A stretch of DNA of 9,155 nt, taken from Treponema sp. (lineage in GTDB: Bacteria > Spirochaetota > Spirochaetia > Treponematales > Breznakiellaceae). Below the pieces are notes generated by a model. The model did no database searches, was not told the DNA's origin, and worked only from the letters and a program-made list of their open reading frames with translations. The DNA is taken from positions 1 to 9,155 of the forward strand of contig JAISRD010000108.1 of assembly GCA_031273835.1 (NCBI GenBank). The letters are read 5' to 3'. Numbering within the stretch: the first letter of the stretch is position 1; each line of letters begins with the position of its first letter. Shown in pieces: positions 6,886 to 9,155 of this stretch. Position numbers and translations under genes: made by a program.

Positions 6886-8145
6886 ATGGTTAAGATACTG
6901 TTGAACATGAAAAGCCTTTTTGTCCGTATACAGCTTGGGGTTCTGCTGCTCTGCTTTTTACCCGGAAAGGGCTTTGCCGCCTGGGAGGAAGAGACCGTAT
7001 ACGGGGTTTCGCAAAAATGGATGGGGGTGGAAACCGAATTGCTGAACTACGTTACCGCAAGGCCCCCTATGGGGGCCGGGGAGCCCGCGGCGGAGGACCT
7101 TTTGGCGGCCCTTGAGGATTTTAGCGAATCGGTGGAGGAGTTTCTTCAATCCCCGCTGCATGAAAGCGGCCGTCTTACCGCTTTTTCCCAGAGGGATACG
7201 ACCCGGCATATAAGGGCCCTGCTTGAGGAACTGGTCCGGGCGATCCGGGCGGAACAAAGCGGCGCCATCCTGAAGTTTTCCGGGGAAATCCGCTGGGAGC
7301 TTGCCCGGTGGCAGTATCTGGATTCGGCAATGGCGGATACTATTCACCTGAAATACTTTTACCAGTTCATTGTTTTCATTACCCTTATCATCGTCATGTC
7401 CCTGATTGTATGGCGGCTCATCGTGTCGCTGGAAAAAGCGCGGGCCAAGGGTAAACAGAGCGCCGCCTTTTCCCGCCAAATGGCCCTTGGTCAGGAACAG
7501 GAACGTTCCCGTATCGCCCGGGAACTGCACGATTCGGTGGCCCAGGAATTGAGCGCCCTGGAAATGAAGGTTTCGCAAATCAGCCGCCGGGCCGGTAACC
7601 GGCGCGGGGACCTTGATGGCGCCGAAATACAGGAGCTTTGCGCCGAGCTGGGCGCCGGTCACGCGGGGCTTATCGCCCAGGTGCGGGCTATCTGCAATGA
7701 CCTCGTGCCGCCGGAATTCCGCCACCAGGGGCTGGCGGACGCGCTGCGCAAGCTTTGTTACGATTTTGGGAAAACCGCCGGCCTGGAGTGCCGCATAACG
7801 GTCGCGGAGGGCTTCACCGCCTGCCCCATGCCTGTCCAGATGCAGCTTCAGTGTTTCCGGCTTGTTCAGGAAGCACTGGGGAACATCCGAAAACACGCGG
7901 AGGCAAAAGAGGTAACCGTGTTACTGTGCAATACCGGTGAAACAAAACCGGCTCTGCTGATCTGCGTCAGTGATGACGGCAAGGGCTTCGCCCCTCCCCA
8001 GTCCGACTATGATACCAGCCGTCTGCCGGCGGGCCATTTCGGCATACGGGGAATGTACGAACGCGCCGCCATACTGGGAGGCGCCTTGAGTTTTATAGGC
8101 GAAGAGGGTGAGGGGACCATGGTAAAAATTGAGGCGCCGCTGTGA
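6886..8145 (+). CDS. Membrane sensor histidine kinase, NarX/LiaS/DegS class (HisKA_3)
   Basis: A 419-aa two-component sensor kinase. The N-terminus (about 11-31) is a hydrophobic signal-type segment ending GKGFAAW. A mostly helical region of about 125 residues follows and is predicted to face outside the cytoplasm. A transmembrane helix covers about 158-180 (FIVFITLIIVMSLIVW inside it). The cytoplasmic part starts with a short basic linker, then the HisKA_3 dimerisation segment QEQERSRIARELHDSVAQ with phospho-acceptor His215. The HATPase domain has an N-box around Asn333 (QEALGNIRKHA), DDGKGF (363-368) and FGIRGMYERAAILGG (385-399). Start choice is uncertain: ATG 6886 is listed, but ATG 6907 (Met8) gives a more typical signal peptide, and neither has a good ribosome site. 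The ligand is unknown. Kinases of this class normally pair with NarL/LuxR-type response regulators; none is identified here. Its stop overlaps the next gene. Confidence 0.9.
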   Translation: MVKILLNMKSLFVRIQLGVLLLCFLPGKGFAAWEEETVYGVSQKWMGVETELLNYVTARPPMGAGEPAAEDLLAALEDFSESVEEFLQSPLHESGRLTAFSQRDTTRHIRALLEELVRAIRAEQSGAILKFSGEIRWELARWQYLDSAMADTIHLKYFYQFIVFITLIIVMSLIVWRLIVSLEKARAKGKQSAAFSRQMALGQEQERSRIARELHDSVAQELSALEMKVSQISRRAGNRRGDLDGAEIQELCAELGAGHAGLIAQVRAICNDLVPPEFRHQGLADALRKLCYDFGKTAGLECRITVAEGFTACPMPVQMQLQCFRLVQEALGNIRKHAEAKEVTVLLCNTGETKPALLICVSDDGKGFAPPQSDYDTSRLPAGHFGIRGMYERAAILGGALSFIGEEGEGTMVKIEAPL

Positions 8146-8783
8146 TGAAAATCGTAAGACACGCCGCCCTCTGCGTTGCGGCGGCCTTTGCCGTGTATTT
8201 TCTCAATTCTTCGTTCAGCTTTCTGGCGGTTACGGTACTCGGTCTTCCCCTGTTTCTGGATACATTGTTTACCTGCGCCCTGGCCTTTACCGCAGGCCCC
8301 CTGCCGGGTATCGCCATTACCGTCATAAGCTACTTTATCACGGGCACGGTCCGTTACTTCCGGTTCGGAGACCGGGGGACTTACCTCTATGCCCTGTGCG
8401 CCGTCGCGGAGGTATTGTTGATATACGGCTTCCGCGGCTACTTCTGCCGTGGACATCCGCGCCGGGAAAATGCCGGCGGCCTGGAGGGTTCGCTAATCGG
8501 TACGGTGTCGGCGCTGCTCCTGTTATACCTGGTGACCTGTATGACCATGAGCCTTATCGGGGGCATGGTTGACTGGACCATCGCGGTTACCTTGGGGCCT
8601 GTGGACAATGCGGCGTCTTCCTATACTTTTTTCAAGATGGGGCTGCTGCGGAACAGGCTGCCCCTTTTAGCGGCGGCCATTCTTTCCCGCATACCGGTAA
8701 ATATCATCGACCGGTTCATTACCATTTTCGGGGGTTACGGTTTGGGGCTCCTGCTGCGGAAGGTAAAGAAAATTAACCACTGA
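8145..8783 (+). CDS. Six-helix membrane protein resembling ECF transporter S component
   Basis: A 212-aa very hydrophobic protein with roughly six membrane segments (about 5-28, 29-50, 52-69, 78-97, 114-140, 171-205). The segment LGLPLFLDTLFTCALAFTAGPLPGI (32-56), with a loop then a Gly/Pro turn, and the C-terminal RIPVNIIDRFITIFGGYGLG (182-201) look like substrate-binding S components of energy-coupling-factor transporters or related membrane sensor domains. This is resemblance from memory, not a search result. No ECF ATPase or T subunit lies nearby; solitary S components elsewhere share one module encoded at a distance. The start is ATG 8145, sharing one base with the kinase stop (TGATG). 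GTG 8142, one codon earlier and 7 nt after GAGG, is an equally plausible start. The overlap implies co-expression with the kinase, so it may supply or modulate its signal. The substrate is unknown. Confidence 0.8.
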   Translation: MKIVRHAALCVAAAFAVYFLNSSFSFLAVTVLGLPLFLDTLFTCALAFTAGPLPGIAITVISYFITGTVRYFRFGDRGTYLYALCAVAEVLLIYGFRGYFCRGHPRRENAGGLEGSLIGTVSALLLLYLVTCMTMSLIGGMVDWTIAVTLGPVDNAASSYTFFKMGLLRNRLPLLAAAILSRIPVNIIDRFITIFGGYGLGLLLRKVKKINH

Positions 8784-8849
8784 CTACACGGACAAGTTAG
8801 GGGAAAGCGGTTAATTTCTTCCTGTTCTTTGCGGTTTGTGGTTAATTTT
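8769..8849. repeat. 12-bp inverted repeat between convergent genes, with a third core copy
   Basis: The left arm AAAATTAACCAC (8769-8780) lies in the last codons of the membrane-protein gene. The right arm GTGGTTAATTTT (8838-8849) reaches into the stop codon of the opposite-strand LuxR gene. The arms are perfect reverse complements separated by 57 nt. A third copy of the core, GGTTAATTTCTT (8809-8820), can also pair with AAGAAAATTAACC (8766-8778) with one bulge, leaving a 30-nt loop. The position suggests a bidirectional transcript-end structure, but the stems are A+T-rich and the loops long, so a standard intrinsic terminator is not supported. Confidence 0.55.
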
Positions 8850-9155
8850 ATACCAGGCCCAAAGAAGTGGCGATGCGTACCGCGTCGGCCCGGTTAACGG
8901 CGCCCAGTGTGTTGTAGACGCTGCTGATCACGCTTTTTACCGTATTTATCGATATGGAAGAAAGGCCGGCTATCTCCTCCCGGGTAAGCCCCTGGGAGAG
9001 GCCGGTGAGGACATCCTGTTCCCGGCGGGAAAGGCTTACCCGGAGCTTGGCCGTCTTGCCTGCGGGTTGGGATTGCTCCACCGCCATGAAGAGTTTTTTT
9101 GCGTAAGCCGAGGCGTTCCTGAGGACCCTTTCCAGCCATGCCGGGGGAATCGCCG
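8848..9155 (-). CDS. LuxR-family transcriptional regulator, C-terminal part (5' end beyond window)
   Basis: On the minus strand, 101 residues before the stop are visible and the frame stays open to the window edge, so this is the 3' end of a longer gene. The last 65 residues form a LuxR/GerE helix-turn-helix DNA-binding domain: LSRREQDVLTGLSQGLTREEIAG, then the recognition helix SINTVKSVISSVYNTLGAVNRADAVRIATSLGLV. The residues before it (PPAWLERVLRNASAYAKKLFMAVEQ) look helical and unlike the short linker after a receiver domain. This hints at a large MalT-like regulator rather than a NarL-type response regulator, but the sensor part is unseen. The Met at 9087 is probably internal. The gene converges on the kinase/membrane-protein pair. 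Its target and signal cannot be inferred. Confidence 0.88.
   Translation of the reverse strand, partial: AIPPAWLERVLRNASAYAKKLFMAVEQSQPAGKTAKLRVSLSRREQDVLTGLSQGLTREEIAGLSSISINTVKSVISSVYNTLGAVNRADAVRIATSLGLV

Noticed and set aside
6958..7896. Long minus-strand open frame (312 codons) opposite the histidine kinase
   Set aside because: The plus strand encodes an intact kinase with all motifs; the antisense translation is basic low-complexity sequence with no family resemblance.
9085..9087. ATG on the minus strand as the start of a small 79-residue LuxR-type protein
   Set aside because: The frame continues without a stop to the window edge and the upstream residues look like structured protein, so a truncated larger gene is more likely.
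1..9155. CRISPR arrays, tRNA/rRNA genes, insertion sequences or phage genes
   Set aside because: No repeat-spacer pattern, tRNA-like structure, transposase or phage motif was seen on either strand.

Overview
The window carries the distal part of a bacterial type II fatty-acid synthesis locus, followed by a small signalling/membrane module. The DNA is GC-rich, with long G and C runs and frequent AGG arginine codons. The enoyl reductase is the FabV/TER type and, from memory, closely resembles the Treponema denticola enzyme. The last gene ends in a LuxR-type helix-turn-helix of a kind I associate with host-gut treponemes. I therefore suggest a spirochaete of the Treponema group, possibly a termite-gut or similar lineage. 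This placement is an inference; no rRNA or other marker gene is present.

Region 1 (1-6792, all + strand) is a tightly packed operon: the 3' end of fabG, then fabF, fabZ, fabV, accB, accC, accD and accA. Several junctions overlap: ATGA at fabZ/fabV, TTGA at accB/accC, 11 nt at accC/accD and GTGA at accD/accA. This points to one transcript with translational coupling. AccB, AccC, AccD and AccA form the four-part acetyl-CoA carboxylase that makes malonyl-CoA. FabF condenses malonyl-ACP with acyl-ACP, FabG reduces the 3-ketoacyl product, FabZ dehydrates it, and FabV reduces the enoyl product to complete the cycle. FabV sits where many Firmicutes-type clusters carry fabK or fabI elsewhere in the operon. 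FabD, FabH and acyl carrier protein are not in the window and may lie upstream.

Region 2 (6793-6885) is a short intergenic segment with pyrimidine-rich tracts and three 10-bp-spaced GTYGTGK units. I see no convincing terminator in it.

Region 3 (6886-8783, + strand) holds a membrane sensor histidine kinase of the NarX/LiaS/DegS class (HisKA_3 plus HATPase). It overlaps a six-helix hydrophobic protein that resembles the substrate-binding (S) component of ECF transporters. No response regulator and no ECF ATPase or T component is visible.

Region 4 (8848-9155, - strand) is the C-terminal end of a convergently transcribed LuxR-family regulator that runs off the window. The 64-bp gap between the convergent genes, with the 3' ends of both genes, contains a perfect 12-bp inverted repeat and a third copy of its core.

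Most of the window is ordinary, well-conserved metabolism. The least explained parts are the kinase/ECF-S-like pair, the repeats flanking it, and a short deletion in a normally conserved loop of AccC.
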